Shown here: positions 1-8,815 of the stretch, in pieces
Position numbering within the stretch: the stretch's first letter is position 1
Layout: each line of letters begins with the position of its first letter
From: Yersinia enterocolitica subsp. enterocolitica
Lineage (GTDB): Bacteria > Pseudomonadota > Gammaproteobacteria > Enterobacterales > Enterobacteriaceae
Assembly (NCBI RefSeq): GCF_901472495.1
Contig: NZ_LR590469.1
Span: 1,426,001 to 1,490,000 of the forward strand
DNA length: 64,000 nucleotides
Reading direction: 5' to 3'
Notes under the pieces: generated by a model
Told to the model about the DNA's origin: nothing
The model's database searches: none
Seen by the model: the letters and a program-made list of their open reading frames with translations, nothing else
Translations under genes and position numbers: made by a program

Positions 1-882
1 GTTAATACGGTTGGTTTCCAGCCCGGCAATATCTTTCATAAAGTCCGGCGCTTTAATACCTGCCGCCCATACCATCAGATCAGCATTAATAAACTCGCCA
101 TCTTTGGTATTCAGACCCTTTTCATCGGCGCTGGTAACCATTGTTTTGGTCAATACACGCACACCCAGTTTAATCAATTCCTGATGTGCCGCCGCCGAGA
201 TACGTGGCGGCAATGCTGGCAGAATACGTTCACCGGCTTCAACCAACGTGACATTTAGTGCCTGGTTATCCAAGCCCTCAAAACCGTAGCTATGCAGTTG
301 TTTTACCGCATTATGTAACTCAGCAGACAGCTCCACTCCGGTGGCACCGCCGCCAACAATTGCGATATTAACTTTGCCTTTTTCACCCGGTTGCGCTGAA
401 TACTTCAGGAACAGGTTAAGCATTTCATTATGGAAGCGGTGGGCCTGATGTGGGTTATCGAGGAAGATGCAGTGATCCTTCACGCCCGGTGTACCGAAGT
501 CATTCGACGTACTGCCCAGAGCGACCACTAATATGTCATAGGATAATTCACGTTTTGTTACCAGCACATCACCGTGTTCATCGCAAATCTCAGCCAGGCA
601 GACAGTTTTGGTTTCGCGGTTAATATCCGTTAACGACCCCAACTGGAAATTGAAATAATGGTTGCGCGCATGAGCCAGGTAGCTCAATGCATCAACACCA
701 TCATCCAGAGAGCCGGTAGCCACTTCATGGAGCAAAGGTTTCCATAGATGGCTGTGGTTACGATCCACCAGAACAATCTCAGCTTTTTTGCTGCGCCCCA
801 ACTTATGACCCAGACTCGTTGCCAGCTCAAGGCCGCCAGCACCACCACCAATAATAACGATTTTTTTCTTCGGCGTTGTCAA
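1..882 (-). CDS. ndh: NADH:quinone oxidoreductase NDH-2, C-terminus outside window
   Basis: Type II NADH dehydrogenase: a single-subunit FAD enzyme on the inner membrane that passes electrons from NADH to quinone without pumping protons. The 294 codons visible are the N-terminal two thirds. They show the FAD dinucleotide motif GGGAGG at residues 12-17 and a second GGGATG motif near residue 177 for NADH. The start is read as TTG at 880-882 (protein begins [13 protein letters not shown]), preceded by a strong AGGGGG ribosome site; no ATG fits. The frame is open to the window edge, so this is truncation by the window and not a broken gene. An FNR-type box lies upstream, as expected for a gene repressed without oxygen. 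Identification is by remembered similarity to E. coli Ndh and is very secure. Confidence 0.97.
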   Translation of the reverse strand, partial: MTTPKKKIVIIGGGAGGLELATSLGHKLGRSKKAEIVLVDRNHSHLWKPLLHEVATGSLDDGVDALSYLAHARNHYFNFQLGSLTDINRETKTVCLAEICDEHGDVLVTKRELSYDILVVALGSTSNDFGTPGVKDHCIFLDNPHQAHRFHNEMLNLFLKYSAQPGEKGKVNIAIVGGGATGVELSAELHNAVKQLHSYGFEGLDNQALNVTLVEAGERILPALPPRISAAAHQELIKLGVRVLTKTMVTSADEKGLNTKDGEFINADLMVWAAGIKAPDFMKDIAGLETNRIN

Positions 883-1269
883 AATGACCCCCTAAATGTG
901 AACCAATTGTTAGCTAAGGGTAAAAGAATAATATTCTTAGATAACATAGGGTTCGAAGATACCAATTCAATAAACTTGAGTCAGAATATCATGCAGGGTT
1001 ATTTGGTCATACCAAAATTGATATATATCAACTTTTTTTGATTAAAGTACCAGCAGGAGGATTTTTTCTAGAATAGCTTTCAAATAGTTAGCGTTTAGTC
1101 ACGGTTTATATTTTTTTTATTGGGTGAAAGATAAAGGTCAATTTTGCCATTTTTTGTCATAAAAATGGCCTGAAAAAAGCAGACGACACGCTTTTTTCAA
1201 GCCAAATTGCACAGAACAGCTGGCATTACAATTAACCAGTCTTTAACAAAGCCCGATTAATTTGATTAT
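883..1269 (-). promoter_or_regulatory. ndh upstream region with promoter
   Basis: This 387-base stretch holds no convincing gene; a 97-codon plus-strand frame at 748-1041 overlaps ndh and is a shadow. Reading on the minus strand, TTGAAT (965-970) and TATGTT (943-948) are separated by 16 bases and make a plausible sigma-70 promoter for ndh, giving a start near 936 and a leader of about 55 bases. The FNR box is listed separately. The part near 1120-1260, downstream of ndh's promoter, shows no clear terminator or gene. Confidence 0.55.
1018..1031. promoter_or_regulatory. FNR binding site upstream of ndh
   Basis: The sequence TTGATATATATCAA is a perfect match to the FNR consensus TTGAT-N4-ATCAA. 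It is centred about 88 bases upstream of the predicted ndh start of transcription. In E. coli, ndh is repressed anaerobically by FNR bound at two upstream sites, so the position and perfect symmetry support the same control here. A second site closer to the promoter was looked for and only a poor match (near 976-991) was seen. Confidence 0.8.
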
Positions 1270-1812
1270 TTATCCCAGGGTCTTAAATGCTTTGATGCGC
1301 TGCAAATGAGGTGAAAGATCTTTAAACTTGTGACCTTGCTTTTCATCCCAGACAATTTCGTAATAAGGATGCAAATCACCGGCCGTGCGCTTGCTATCGA
1401 GCATTTCATCATTGCGCGACAACACGACTAAACAGCGATCGCGGTTTTTCTCGCGAAAATCACTGATACATTTACTGGCGATATCGACGTACTCTTCCGG
1501 CCGGTCAATTTTACCGCTCATATTGTCTTGCGGATAAAGATTGGGGTTGAAGGCCACCTGGCGGATGCCACACAGAAAACCAATTCGTTCGGCCCAAAAG
1601 CCGCCTAACCCCACGCCACAAATCAGTGACTTGGCATCGCCACCCTGCTGAATAGCCTTATCCACTTCTTTCAATAAATGCTGCATATCATGGCGAGGAT
1701 GCAAAGTGCTGTAACTGATGAAACGCACATCCGGATCAATGAATTGCAGTTGCAGGACTTTCTCGTGATTGCCAGGGCTGTTGGAATCAAAACCATGTAG
1801 GTAGACTATCAT
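1270..1812 (-). CDS. ycfP: YcfP (UPF0227) alpha/beta-hydrolase-fold protein
   Basis: A 180-residue protein of the UPF0227/YqiA-like family with an alpha/beta-hydrolase outline: an N-terminal strand followed by the oxyanion-type HGFDS motif at residues 6-10. At the nucleophile elbow the usual G-x-S-x-G is replaced by GVGLG at residues 66-70, so the catalytic serine is missing; the same is remembered for E. coli YcfP. A carboxyl-terminal GHKF histidine is present. Its function is unknown and true hydrolase activity is doubtful. It lies 2 bases downstream of nagZ and is evidently cotranscribed with it. Confidence 0.93.
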   Translation of the reverse strand: MIVYLHGFDSNSPGNHEKVLQLQFIDPDVRFISYSTLHPRHDMQHLLKEVDKAIQQGGDAKSLICGVGLGGFWAERIGFLCGIRQVAFNPNLYPQDNMSGKIDRPEEYVDIASKCISDFREKNRDRCLVVLSRNDEMLDSKRTAGDLHPYYEIVWDEKQGHKFKDLSPHLQRIKAFKTLG

Positions 1813-1814
1813 AT

Positions 1815-2840
1815 TTATCCTCGCGACTTATGTGCATCCCAACGTTCGCTGAGTGCTGTTAATGCCTTATTCGCCTGTTGCCAACGCGGTGATGCCATCA
1901 ACGCCTGACGGTCAAACTGCCCAGAATGATACAAGCATGCCAGTTGGTCTGCTTTGACTGGCGACAGGTTATCCAACACACTTACCGCGCCCTGACGGTT
2001 ATTACACACCAAAATCATATCGCAGCCTGCATCCAAAGAGGCTTGCCCACGCTCGGCATAACTGCCCATGATGGCTGCCCCTTCCATCGACAAGTCATCA
2101 GAGAAAATGATGCCATCGAACCCTAACTCTTGGCGCAATATGGTTTGCAGCCAGTAAGACGAACCACTGGCTGGACGCGCATCAGCTTCAGTATAAATCA
2201 CATGAGCAGGCATAATGGCATCCAGTAATCGCCGCGCAATCAGTTCGCGAAATATAACCATATCATGAGTGCGGATTTCTGCCAGTGGTCGATTATCCCG
2301 AGGCGTCTCTTTATGTGAATCTGCCGTCACCGCCCCATGCCCGGGGAAGTGCTTACCGGTGGTTTTCATACCCGCGCTGTGCATCCCACGAATAAAACAC
2401 TCTGCCATTTTCAATGCTTGTTGCGGGTCACTGTGGAATGAACGCTCGCCGATAGCCGCGCTGACATGACCAATATCCAGTACTGGCGCAAAGCTAATAT
2501 CGATATCCATTGATATCATTTCGGCCGCCATCAGCCAGCCCACATCTTGTGCTAACTGCGCCGCAGTAGCTGCATCATTGATCGCCGCAAACGACTGAGC
2601 CGCAGGTAAGCGGGTAAAACCATCACGGAAACGCTGTACGCGCCCCCCTTCCTGATCAACCGCCACCACTAAGCGCTCATGGGATGCCGCCCTTATCTGG
2701 CGGACTAACTCGCGTAGTTGCGCGGCATCATGAAAATTACGGCTGAATAAAATCAGGCCGCCCACCAGCGGGTGCTTTAAAATCTCACGTTCTTCTGCAT
2801 CCAGCTCATAGCTGGCAACGTCTAACATTACTGGACCCAC
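1815..2840 (-). CDS. nagZ: Beta-N-acetylglucosaminidase NagZ
   Basis: Family GH3 cytoplasmic enzyme of peptidoglycan recycling; it removes N-acetylglucosamine from GlcNAc-1,6-anhydroMurNAc peptides, producing the anhydromuropeptides that feed recycling and, in species with inducible AmpC, signal to AmpR. The 341 residues equal the usual length. Visible are the substrate/catalytic loop KHFPGHG near residue 160, followed by the DSH motif, and the nucleophile-bearing segment [10 protein letters not shown] near residue 247. It is the first of a nagZ-ycfP pair; an ERIC remnant separates it from thiK upstream. Confidence 0.97.
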   Translation of the reverse strand: MGPVMLDVASYELDAEEREILKHPLVGGLILFSRNFHDAAQLRELVRQIRAASHERLVVAVDQEGGRVQRFRDGFTRLPAAQSFAAINDAATAAQLAQDVGWLMAAEMISMDIDISFAPVLDIGHVSAAIGERSFHSDPQQALKMAECFIRGMHSAGMKTTGKHFPGHGAVTADSHKETPRDNRPLAEIRTHDMVIFRELIARRLLDAIMPAHVIYTEADARPASGSSYWLQTILRQELGFDGIIFSDDLSMEGAAIMGSYAERGQASLDAGCDMILVCNNRQGAVSVLDNLSPVKADQLACLYHSGQFDRQALMASPRWQQANKALTALSERWDAHKSRG

Positions 2841-2856
2841 GACAACCTCACATAAT

Positions 2857-2979
2857 TCCCCTTCGTTCTTGAAGCTGCAGGGGTGTTAGCGGCGCTAGCT
2901 CACTCGAATCACTTACCAGTGTAAGCTCATCGGGACTCATTCGCTTGCTGCCTACCAGCAACACCAAGCTCTTTGGGGA
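2857..2979 (-). repeat. Degenerate ERIC element
   Basis: Read on the minus strand, this segment follows the ERIC consensus, with the central core GATGAGCTTACA recognisable next to AAGTGATTCG, and the terminal part CTGCAGCTTCAAG. The ends that should read TATACCC and GGGTATA are eroded. It fills the gap between thiK and nagZ and would be transcribed as part of the thiK-nagZ message. It is more diverged than the other four ERICs in the window. Confidence 0.75.
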
Positions 2980-2995
2980 AGCGTTAGAAATAAAA

Positions 2996-3916
2996 TCAAA
3001 ATGATAAATTAAATCGCTGGCGCAACGGGGCTGCCCATTGCAAAAACTCGCTGTCGCCAGTCTGCTGCCAGCGCACCTCGAACCACATCAACATCAGGTA
3101 ATCAACCCACGGCACCCAGCGCTGTATCTGGCGGGATAGACGGTCAATATCAGGGTAACCCTGCTCATTCAGGCAATAGTGCTGTAAAAAAGCCTGTTGC
3201 TGAGGCGCTGACCAACCATTGCCACGAAATAGCGCGGCAATATCAAGCGCAATATCGCCATCAGCCGCATATTCCCAGTCAATCAATTTCAGCCCGGAGG
3301 GTGTCGCCAAAAGATTTCCGGGGTGAATATCCATATGCAGGGGTGCCAGTTTCACCGGTTGCGGCGGTGATCTGCGCTGAAAATGCTGATGCAACCGTAA
3401 CCAGCTTGGTGAAAGGCGTTTGGTATCAATCTGCCCGGCATAACGGATGAGCTGAGCACGTAAATCGAGGCGATAACCGCTGGCGGGTAGATGATGCAAG
3501 CGGGTCAATAGCTGTGCCAGCTGACCATTATTCGATAATTCAATGAATTGTGCGTGAGTGACAACGTCACCTTCGAGCCAGTTGACCAGCAGCCAGTGTT
3601 GATCTGCGGCGATAATAGTGGGTGCCAAATGATGGCCAGCCACATGTCGCAACAACTTGCGCTCCCGCCGCCGGTCCACTCCCAGTTGGGTTTGCTGAAC
3701 CGATTGTTCACGCGCCAGCCAGTTAATATTTGCAGTCGTGTTTGACGGGTAAGAAATACGCCAACTTTCACCAGTCAGGCCAGATACCGGGCTAATATGC
3801 CAATCTGCCTTGATAAAATCGGCTGCATGAATAAAACCGTCGGGGGTAATATCCACCGACGGTTTTATCCTTTCAATAAGCGCATACAGAGAAGGATCAG
3901 CGCTTAACTGGGCCAT
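2996..3916 (-). CDS. thiK: Thiamine kinase ThiK
   Basis: Cytoplasmic kinase of the aminoglycoside-phosphotransferase fold that phosphorylates salvaged thiamine to thiamine monophosphate. Residues typical of the family are the Brenner-type motif HMDIHPGNLL near residues 194-203 (catalytic Asp and metal-binding Asn) and the metal aspartate in LIDWEYA near residue 213. The gene overlaps the end of lpoB by 20 bases, as expected for the lpoB-thiK-nagZ order of enterobacteria. The 306-residue reading uses the first Met; E. coli ThiK is about 30 residues shorter, so a later start is possible. Confidence 0.92.
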   Translation of the reverse strand: MAQLSADPSLYALIERIKPSVDITPDGFIHAADFIKADWHISPVSGLTGESWRISYPSNTTANINWLAREQSVQQTQLGVDRRRERKLLRHVAGHHLAPTIIAADQHWLLVNWLEGDVVTHAQFIELSNNGQLAQLLTRLHHLPASGYRLDLRAQLIRYAGQIDTKRLSPSWLRLHQHFQRRSPPQPVKLAPLHMDIHPGNLLATPSGLKLIDWEYAADGDIALDIAALFRGNGWSAPQQQAFLQHYCLNEQGYPDIDRLSRQIQRWVPWVDYLMLMWFEVRWQQTGDSEFLQWAAPLRQRFNLSF

Positions 3917-4478
3917 TACCTGACCAGATAATTTCGCCGGTTTGTGCCTGCATCAGCTGCATTTCAATGGTGGGTGACTTCACATCACCACTCACATCAC
4001 TGTAGAGCACATATTGGGCACTGACATAGCGAGCCAGACCAATGGCTTTACTGCGTGAGCCAAGGCTATCTTCCTCTGATAACCCCAATGTTTGCTTGGC
4101 AACCGCCAATTGCTGTGGCGAGATCAACACAAACTTTTTGTTTGATGACAGCACTTGGTGCAGTGCCGAGGTGGCTTTCGCCGTTGGTAACCTGCCATTA
4201 GTATTATTTTTGACGCTATCAAGTAGCAATATACTGCCGTTTGCCACATCTTTGCTGTTGACCATTTGTGCGACCAAAGGCTCGACACTGGCAGCCCAAT
4301 CAATAGATTGCTCCATCTTTGGTGGCGGCGGCACGTTGTCTACCGGTGGTGGAGTTTCAGGAACCGGTGGCGTGACAGGTTCGATGGTCACGGGTGGTGT
4401 GGTTGGCTCAACAGGTGGCTGAGTGATACACCCCGTCAGCACAAGTGCCGCCAGAGCGACAGATAAATACCTTTTCAT
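3897..4478 (-). CDS. lpoB: Penicillin-binding protein activator LpoB
   Basis: Outer-membrane lipoprotein that reaches through the peptidoglycan and stimulates the transglycosylase/transpeptidase PBP1B. The signal peptide ends in lipobox LTGC with the lipidated Cys at residue 17. A Pro/Thr/Val-rich disordered linker (about residues 19-53) follows, then a compact C-terminal domain containing the VANGSILLLDS and LSSNKKFVLIS segments typical of LpoB. The length of 193 residues is within the family range. It sits between ycfL and thiK in the conserved operon. Confidence 0.95.
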   Translation of the reverse strand: MKRYLSVALAALVLTGCITQPPVEPTTPPVTIEPVTPPVPETPPPVDNVPPPPKMEQSIDWAASVEPLVAQMVNSKDVANGSILLLDSVKNNTNGRLPTAKATSALHQVLSSNKKFVLISPQQLAVAKQTLGLSEEDSLGSRSKAIGLARYVSAQYVLYSDVSGDVKSPTIEMQLMQAQTGEIIWSGNGPVKR

Positions 4479-4515
4479 TGTCCCACTCCAATAGCGCGAT
4501 GATAAGAACCGAGCT

Positions 4516-4560
4516 GTTATAAAAATACAGAGTTATAAAAATACAGAGTTATAAGAATAA
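4516..4560. repeat. 16-bp tandem repeat at the 3' end of ycfL
   Basis: Two exact copies of GTTATAAAAATACAGA (4516-4531 and 4532-4547) are followed by a third, imperfect copy (4548-4560). The third copy overlaps the ycfL stop codon at 4549-4551, so the array occupies the ycfL-lpoB spacer. Arrays of this kind can change copy number by slipped-strand replication; here the change would alter the spacer and not the coding frame. Confidence 0.85.
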
Positions 4561-4938
4561 ATAAAGACGCGCACTACGCGCATTAAAATTATTATTAACT
4601 GATTGAATATCCACATCATCATTTGGCGCAATAACGATAAATCGTGGTGCTTCCAGTGGCGGTACATCCAAGCCCTGCGCATCATACCAATAAAAGCGGT
4701 AGTTTATTTTTATCGGTTTACTCTGGCTATTGGTAATCACCGAGCGCGCGACATTATTCCCAGATGATGTTGAAATTGCAGGTTGAGAAGCCAAAATACC
4801 CGCCGTCAGCACAGACGAATCCATTACCACGGTTTGCTGCTTATTCACCGCAATCCCTTTCGGGCTGCTGCACCCCAGCAATGTCGCAATACACACAAGT
4901 GCCATCATCGGCAATAAAAACGCCTTCACAGGGCGCAT
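4549..4938 (-). CDS. ycfL: YcfL family lipoprotein
   Basis: A 129-residue predicted lipoprotein: an N-terminal hydrophobic signal and lipobox LLGC with Cys23, then a short beta-rich domain (DUF1425) with the YRFYWYDAQGLDV segment characteristic of YcfL. The function is unknown; the family travels with lpoB and hinT, which hints at an envelope role. It is 36 bases downstream of hinT and is presumably cotranscribed with hinT and lpoB. Confidence 0.92.
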   Translation of the reverse strand: MRPVKAFLLPMMALVCIATLLGCSSPKGIAVNKQQTVVMDSSVLTAGILASQPAISTSSGNNVARSVITNSQSKPIKINYRFYWYDAQGLDVPPLEAPRFIVIAPNDDVDIQSVNNNFNARSARLYLFL

Positions 4939-4974
4939 AGGCTTACCTCAGTTATAGTCCTGCCATACTTCAAG

Positions 4975-5328
4975 CTATTTATGTGACAGCAACGAACCCA
5001 ACTCACGGCCACCGACCAGATGCATGTGAATATGGTAAACCACCTGCCCGGCATGACGATTGCAGTTGATGATCAGACGATAGCCATCTTCAGCAATGCC
5101 TTCCTGCTCTGCAAGTTTAGCAGCCACAGTGATCATTCGACCCAATGTTGCTTCATGTTCTGCTGTGACGTCATTCACAGTTGGAATAAGAATGTTAGGA
5201 ATGATTAAGATATGAGTTGGTGCCTGCGGGGCGATATCACGAAATGCGGTCACCAGTTCATCTTGGTAGACCACGTCGGCAGGGATTTCACGGCGGATAA
5301 TTTTGCTGAAAATCGTTTCTTCGGCCAT
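4975..5328 (-). CDS. hinT: HinT, histidine-triad purine nucleoside phosphoramidase
   Basis: Cytoplasmic HIT-family hydrolase that cleaves aminoacyl-adenylates and purine nucleoside phosphoramidates. The histidine triad HIHMH lies at residues 99-103 of 117, the normal position and length. The start at 5326-5328 ([11 protein letters not shown]) is chosen over a longer reading beginning at 5403 because it has an AAGGAA ribosome site seven bases upstream and matches the usual N-terminus of the family. It is followed by ycfL and lpoB. Confidence 0.96.
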   Translation of the reverse strand: MAEETIFSKIIRREIPADVVYQDELVTAFRDIAPQAPTHILIIPNILIPTVNDVTAEHEATLGRMITVAAKLAEQEGIAEDGYRLIINCNRHAGQVVYHIHMHLVGGRELGSLLSHK

Positions 5329-5403
5329 TACGCATTTCCTTGAAAGTGATAAAAATGGGGAATGCGTAGTATGAGCGACAATTTCTATTGATTTCAACCT
5401 CAA

Positions 5404-6225
5404 TCATTGAGCGCGGGCATAAGCCGATGCTTTTTCAAACAAAGCCTGCTCTGGACGAATGCCGGTATACAGCACAAATTGCTCAACCGCCTGAATAGCA
5501 AAGACTTCAGCGCCAGTAATAACGATTTTTCCTTGTGCTTTGGCGTAGCTTATCAACGGGGTCATCGCCGGCAGTGCCACCACATCAAAAACCACCTCGG
5601 CATGTTCAACCTCGGTTTCAGTAAAAGCCATGCTATCGGCCTCTTTCCCCCCCGACATCCCCACCGGGGTGGCATTGATTAATACATCGGCTTCAACACC
5701 CTGCATATCAGGCTGATAGGTGTAACCGGACTGTTCGGCTAATTTTTTACCGGTTTTTTCGTTCGTCGCAATAATAAACCCCTGCTTAAAACCGGCATTT
5801 TTTAGTGCAAAAGCCACGGCTTTCGCCATCCCACCACTGCCACGCAATGCAAAGACTTTATCTGTAGGTACCTGATAACTCTCCAGCAATTTCGCGATGG
5901 CGATATAGTCGGTGTTGTACGCTGTCAGATAACCATTAGTATTCACTAAGGTATTAACCGAATTAATTGCTGCGGCAGAGGCATCCAACTCATTTACCAT
6001 TGGGATAACCGCCTCTTTAAACGGCATTGAAATTGCACAACCGCGGAATCCCAATGCCCGCACGCCACCAATTGCCGCGGCCAGATCCGTGGTGGTAAAG
6101 GCTTTATACAGGTAATCGAGATCCAGAGCATCGTACAAAAAATTATGAAAACGAGTGCCAAAGTTGCTGGGTCTGGCGGCCAGAGAAATACACACTTGGG
6201 TATCTTTGTTTAAGTAACGGGTCAT
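5404..6225 (-). CDS. Shikimate-dehydrogenase-like oxidoreductase (AroE paralogue)
   Basis: A 273-residue NADP-binding protein of the AroE superfamily. The catalytic pair is recognisable as Lys70 in SMPFKEAV and Asp106 in AYNTDY, and the Rossmann loop as RGSGGMAKA (residues 128-136). The N-terminal substrate motif, usually H-S-x-S-P-x-x-H-N in AroE, is replaced by ISLAARPSNFGTRFHN (residues 13-28), as in the HI0607-like branch whose physiological substrate is not settled. It therefore should not be called the housekeeping AroE. It is divergent from the SgrR-type regulator gene at 6374, with 148 bases between them, so the two may share regulation. Confidence 0.88.
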   Translation of the reverse strand: MTRYLNKDTQVCISLAARPSNFGTRFHNFLYDALDLDYLYKAFTTTDLAAAIGGVRALGFRGCAISMPFKEAVIPMVNELDASAAAINSVNTLVNTNGYLTAYNTDYIAIAKLLESYQVPTDKVFALRGSGGMAKAVAFALKNAGFKQGFIIATNEKTGKKLAEQSGYTYQPDMQGVEADVLINATPVGMSGGKEADSMAFTETEVEHAEVVFDVVALPAMTPLISYAKAQGKIVITGAEVFAIQAVEQFVLYTGIRPEQALFEKASAYARAQ

Positions 6226-6373
6226 CTTCTTTCCTCAAAATAATCATAGCGTTCAGTCTGCCGTCTTTTCCGATAAAAAGTGCTGAGACACAAACGCTTG
6301 CTGTAGTGAAAATTATCGGCTAAAAAGATGAGATATAAAACTGCTGAGTTTGACTCAATAAGGTTCCTCTTTT

Positions 6374-8164
6374 ATGACCAGCCGACGCCTTGAACAGCAA
6401 TACTTACGTTTATTGAATCAGGTTGGGGTGCAACCGGTTGAGATTACACTGCAAGAACTTGCGGATAAACTCAGCTGCACCAAGCGCCATATGCGGACAT
6501 TACTGGTTCAGATGCAACAGGCTGGCTGGTTGAGATGGCAAGCAGAGGCAGGTCGTGGCCGCCGGTCATATTTGCAACTATTGCGGAACACTCATCAGCT
6601 TTTAATTGAAAAAGCGGAACAGTTATTAGATTCCGGTGGTTTTAATGAAGCCATTGCCCTATTGGGCGAAGATAAACAGCTCATTACCCCCTTGTTGCGA
6701 GCTAAACTGGGGTATCGGATACGCGATGACTATCAAGCTCTGCGCATCCCCTACTACCGCACCATGACAAATCTATACCCCGGCACAGCACTACGCCGCT
6801 CTGAGCTGCACTTAGTCCGACAAATTTTTAATGGCCTGACCCGAGTAAATGCGGAGAACGGTGAAGTCACCACCGATTTAGCTCACAAATGGCGAATGCT
6901 CGACCCATTGCACTGGCGCTTTTATTTACGCCCGGCGGTGCAATTTCATGATGGTCGAGAATTGTCCAGCCGCGATGTCGTCAGTTCATTAACCCGCAGT
7001 GCAACTTTGCCGCTGTTTTCACATTTTCAAAAAATTAGTTCGCACGGGCCACTCAGTGTGGTTATTGAACTCAACCAACCGGACCCGCGCCTTCCCCTAT
7101 TACTCGCCCATCACAGCGCATTGATTCTGCCGGAAAATCATGCCATCCAGCCAGAGTTTGCCTCTCATCCTGTGGGAACGGGGCCTTATCGAGTGGCTGA
7201 AAATGATAACTGGCACTTGCAGATGAAATCTTTTGACCACTATTTTGGTTTTCGGGGCTTGCTAGATGAGGTTGAGGTACTTATCTTCCCGGATTTGGCG
7301 CGCCCGTCCTCTGACACATCTGCCGTGCTATCAGAACAGTTGAGTATGGCGAATATACAAAGTGCTACCTGGCTCAGTTCCAGCATCAGTGATATTGATT
7401 ATGTTTCTGGGAAAGTTGCCAGCCTGACCGGTAAGCCATCAGACTCAACACCAGAGATGTTTCTGGAACGCGGTGGGTATTTTTTGCTGTGCGACAGCCG
7501 CTCACCGCACTGGCACGATATTAAACAGCGCCGCTGGTTGCGAAAAACGCTCAATCCTTATCATCTTATCCAACGGCTAATTGAATCCATTCGCCCCTTC
7601 TGGGTACCCGCCAGCAGCGTCCTACCCACATGGTTTCATGGCATTGATGCCGGAGAAGAGTGCTCTCCTTTTTCAAGTGATATCGCGACAGAATCAGAAG
7701 ATATGCCGGTATTAACACTGGCTTATCATGCCCAGCATCCAGAATACCCAATGTTGGTGACTGAAATGACTCATATTCTCGCTGCTCAGGGCATTAAGTT
7801 GGCTATGATCGAGTTGGATTACACCTCTTGGGCCAAGGGTGAAGCCAAAGCTGATTTGTGGCTGGGCACAGTGAACTTTGCCGTTCCTGAAGAGTGGAAT
7901 GTTGGCGCATGGCTATTGGACTCCCAGTTGCTGCGTCAATCCATCACTGGCGGTGATGATGCTGATTTACAGAGCTATCTGCATGATTGGCGCAACCAAT
8001 CCCTGGGTAGCGAACAATTGATCCGAGAGATCATCGCCAATGGCTGGTTGCAGCCATTATTCCATCACTGGATGCGCCTAAAAGCCCCCGAACAAACCCA
8101 AGGTGCGCACTTAAATAATTTAGGTTGGTTTGATTTCCAGACCACCTGGCTAGAACCGGAATAA
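6374..8164 (+). CDS. SgrR-family transcriptional regulator
   Basis: A 596-residue protein with an N-terminal winged helix (residues 1-70; LSCTKRHMRTLL is the recognition helix) joined to a solute-binding-protein fold of the periplasmic oligopeptide type (ALRRSELHLVRQIFNGLTR and FASHPVGTGPYRV segments) that senses a ligand in the cytoplasm. SgrR in E. coli activates the small RNA SgrS under glucose-phosphate stress; YbaE is a paralogue. Which of the two this gene corresponds to cannot be decided here. No SgrS-like RNA lies in the 148-base divergent gap to the AroE-like gene. Confidence 0.88.
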   Translation: MTSRRLEQQYLRLLNQVGVQPVEITLQELADKLSCTKRHMRTLLVQMQQAGWLRWQAEAGRGRRSYLQLLRNTHQLLIEKAEQLLDSGGFNEAIALLGEDKQLITPLLRAKLGYRIRDDYQALRIPYYRTMTNLYPGTALRRSELHLVRQIFNGLTRVNAENGEVTTDLAHKWRMLDPLHWRFYLRPAVQFHDGRELSSRDVVSSLTRSATLPLFSHFQKISSHGPLSVVIELNQPDPRLPLLLAHHSALILPENHAIQPEFASHPVGTGPYRVAENDNWHLQMKSFDHYFGFRGLLDEVEVLIFPDLARPSSDTSAVLSEQLSMANIQSATWLSSSISDIDYVSGKVASLTGKPSDSTPEMFLERGGYFLLCDSRSPHWHDIKQRRWLRKTLNPYHLIQRLIESIRPFWVPASSVLPTWFHGIDAGEECSPFSSDIATESEDMPVLTLAYHAQHPEYPMLVTEMTHILAAQGIKLAMIELDYTSWAKGEAKADLWLGTVNFAVPEEWNVGAWLLDSQLLRQSITGGDDADLQSYLHDWRNQSLGSEQLIREIIANGWLQPLFHHWMRLKAPEQTQGAHLNNLGWFDFQTTWLEPE

Positions 8165-8551
8165 AATAAATAAAATCTATTCAATACGAATATTAATTAC
8201 ACAGAAGATAACGTGTGATTTTTATATAAATATTTAATTTGTATTTCCATGCAACAGTACAGAGAAACTCTAACGAATATAATTAACCCCATCATTTAAT
8301 GATGTTATATACCTATAACCATTGAACCAATAAAAATTAAAAGTTATTTCTTGACAGCGGGATTCATTAAATGATATTTCTTTTTCAAGGAAAGTCAAAG
8401 GACAAAAAAACCACATTCAGTCATAATATTAAATTTGTATAGTTAATTTATTTTCATAATTTAAAAATAAAGCCGGGTGTGAAAATACTTTCCTTAATGA
8501 ACATGCCAAGAGGGGATTTCTTGACATTCATAATCAATGGAGGAATAAACT
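8165..8551 (+). promoter_or_regulatory. AT-rich leader of the RiPP cluster with candidate promoter
   Basis: This non-coding stretch is markedly AT-rich compared with both flanks, as is common at acquired loci silenced by H-NS. TTGACA at 8351-8356 followed 17 bases later by ATATTT is the best sigma-70 candidate. An in-frame extension of the precursor reading frame runs back to a GTG at 8479, and a TTG at 8521 has a good AAGAGGGG ribosome site five bases upstream. These could be fallback starts for the disrupted precursor gene. Nothing else was recognised. Confidence 0.4.
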
Positions 8552-8727
8552 ATGTCTCGCTTGAAAAAAGAAATCTGAAAAAAGAAATCATTGAAACTAA
8601 AATCGTCATTGATGTCAGTGACACTAAAAAAAACCGACCTCAGCATTTGGCTGAAGATGTTATTGAACAGATCGCTGGCGGTGCTGGCTGGATAAAAGTG
8701 TTTGGAAACTGGTCAAGAAGTTTTTAA
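8552..8727 (+). pseudogene. xyeA: XyeA-type triceptide RiPP precursor, frameshifted
   Basis: The ATG at 8552 has an excellent GGAGG ribosome site eight bases upstream, but its frame reads only MSRLKKEI and stops at 8576-8578. The cause is visible: TGAAAAAAGAAATC occurs twice in direct tandem, at 8562-8575 and 8576-8589. Removing one 14-bp copy restores a 53-residue precursor starting MSRLKKEIIETKIVIDVSD. It has a leader containing LAEDVIEQIAGG and a C-terminal core GWIKVFGNWSRSF. The core offers three aromatic-x-x motifs (WIK, FGN, WSR), the pattern of XYE-class peptides whose maturase forms three-residue cyclophanes. It also shares the NWSRSF ending with darobactin-type peptides. The restored frame is open back to 8479, so an altered-leader product from upstream starts is possible. 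Confidence 0.8.
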
Positions 8728-8736
8728 TCATCCAGT

Positions 8737-8760
8737 AGGGCCGCCATTGGTGGCCCTTTT
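8737..8760 (+). terminator. Terminator between precursor and maturase
   Basis: Stem AGGGCCGCC / GGTGGCCCT (one G-T pair) with loop ATT, followed by TTTT, ten bases after the precursor stop codon. This is a partial terminator in the usual place for RiPP clusters, giving excess precursor message over maturase message. Confidence 0.85.
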
Positions 8761-8815
8761 GTATACTCATCCACTGTCCAGTATGAAAAGAATCGCTGGA
8801 AGCGAGGGTAGAGTT

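Noticed and set aside
976..991. Second FNR site closer to the ndh promoter
   Set aside because: TTGAGTCAGAATATCA has the wrong spacing and too many mismatches.
748..1041. 97-codon plus-strand frame over the ndh start
   Set aside because: It overlaps ndh on the other strand and runs through its promoter; composition is not protein-like and there is no ribosome site.
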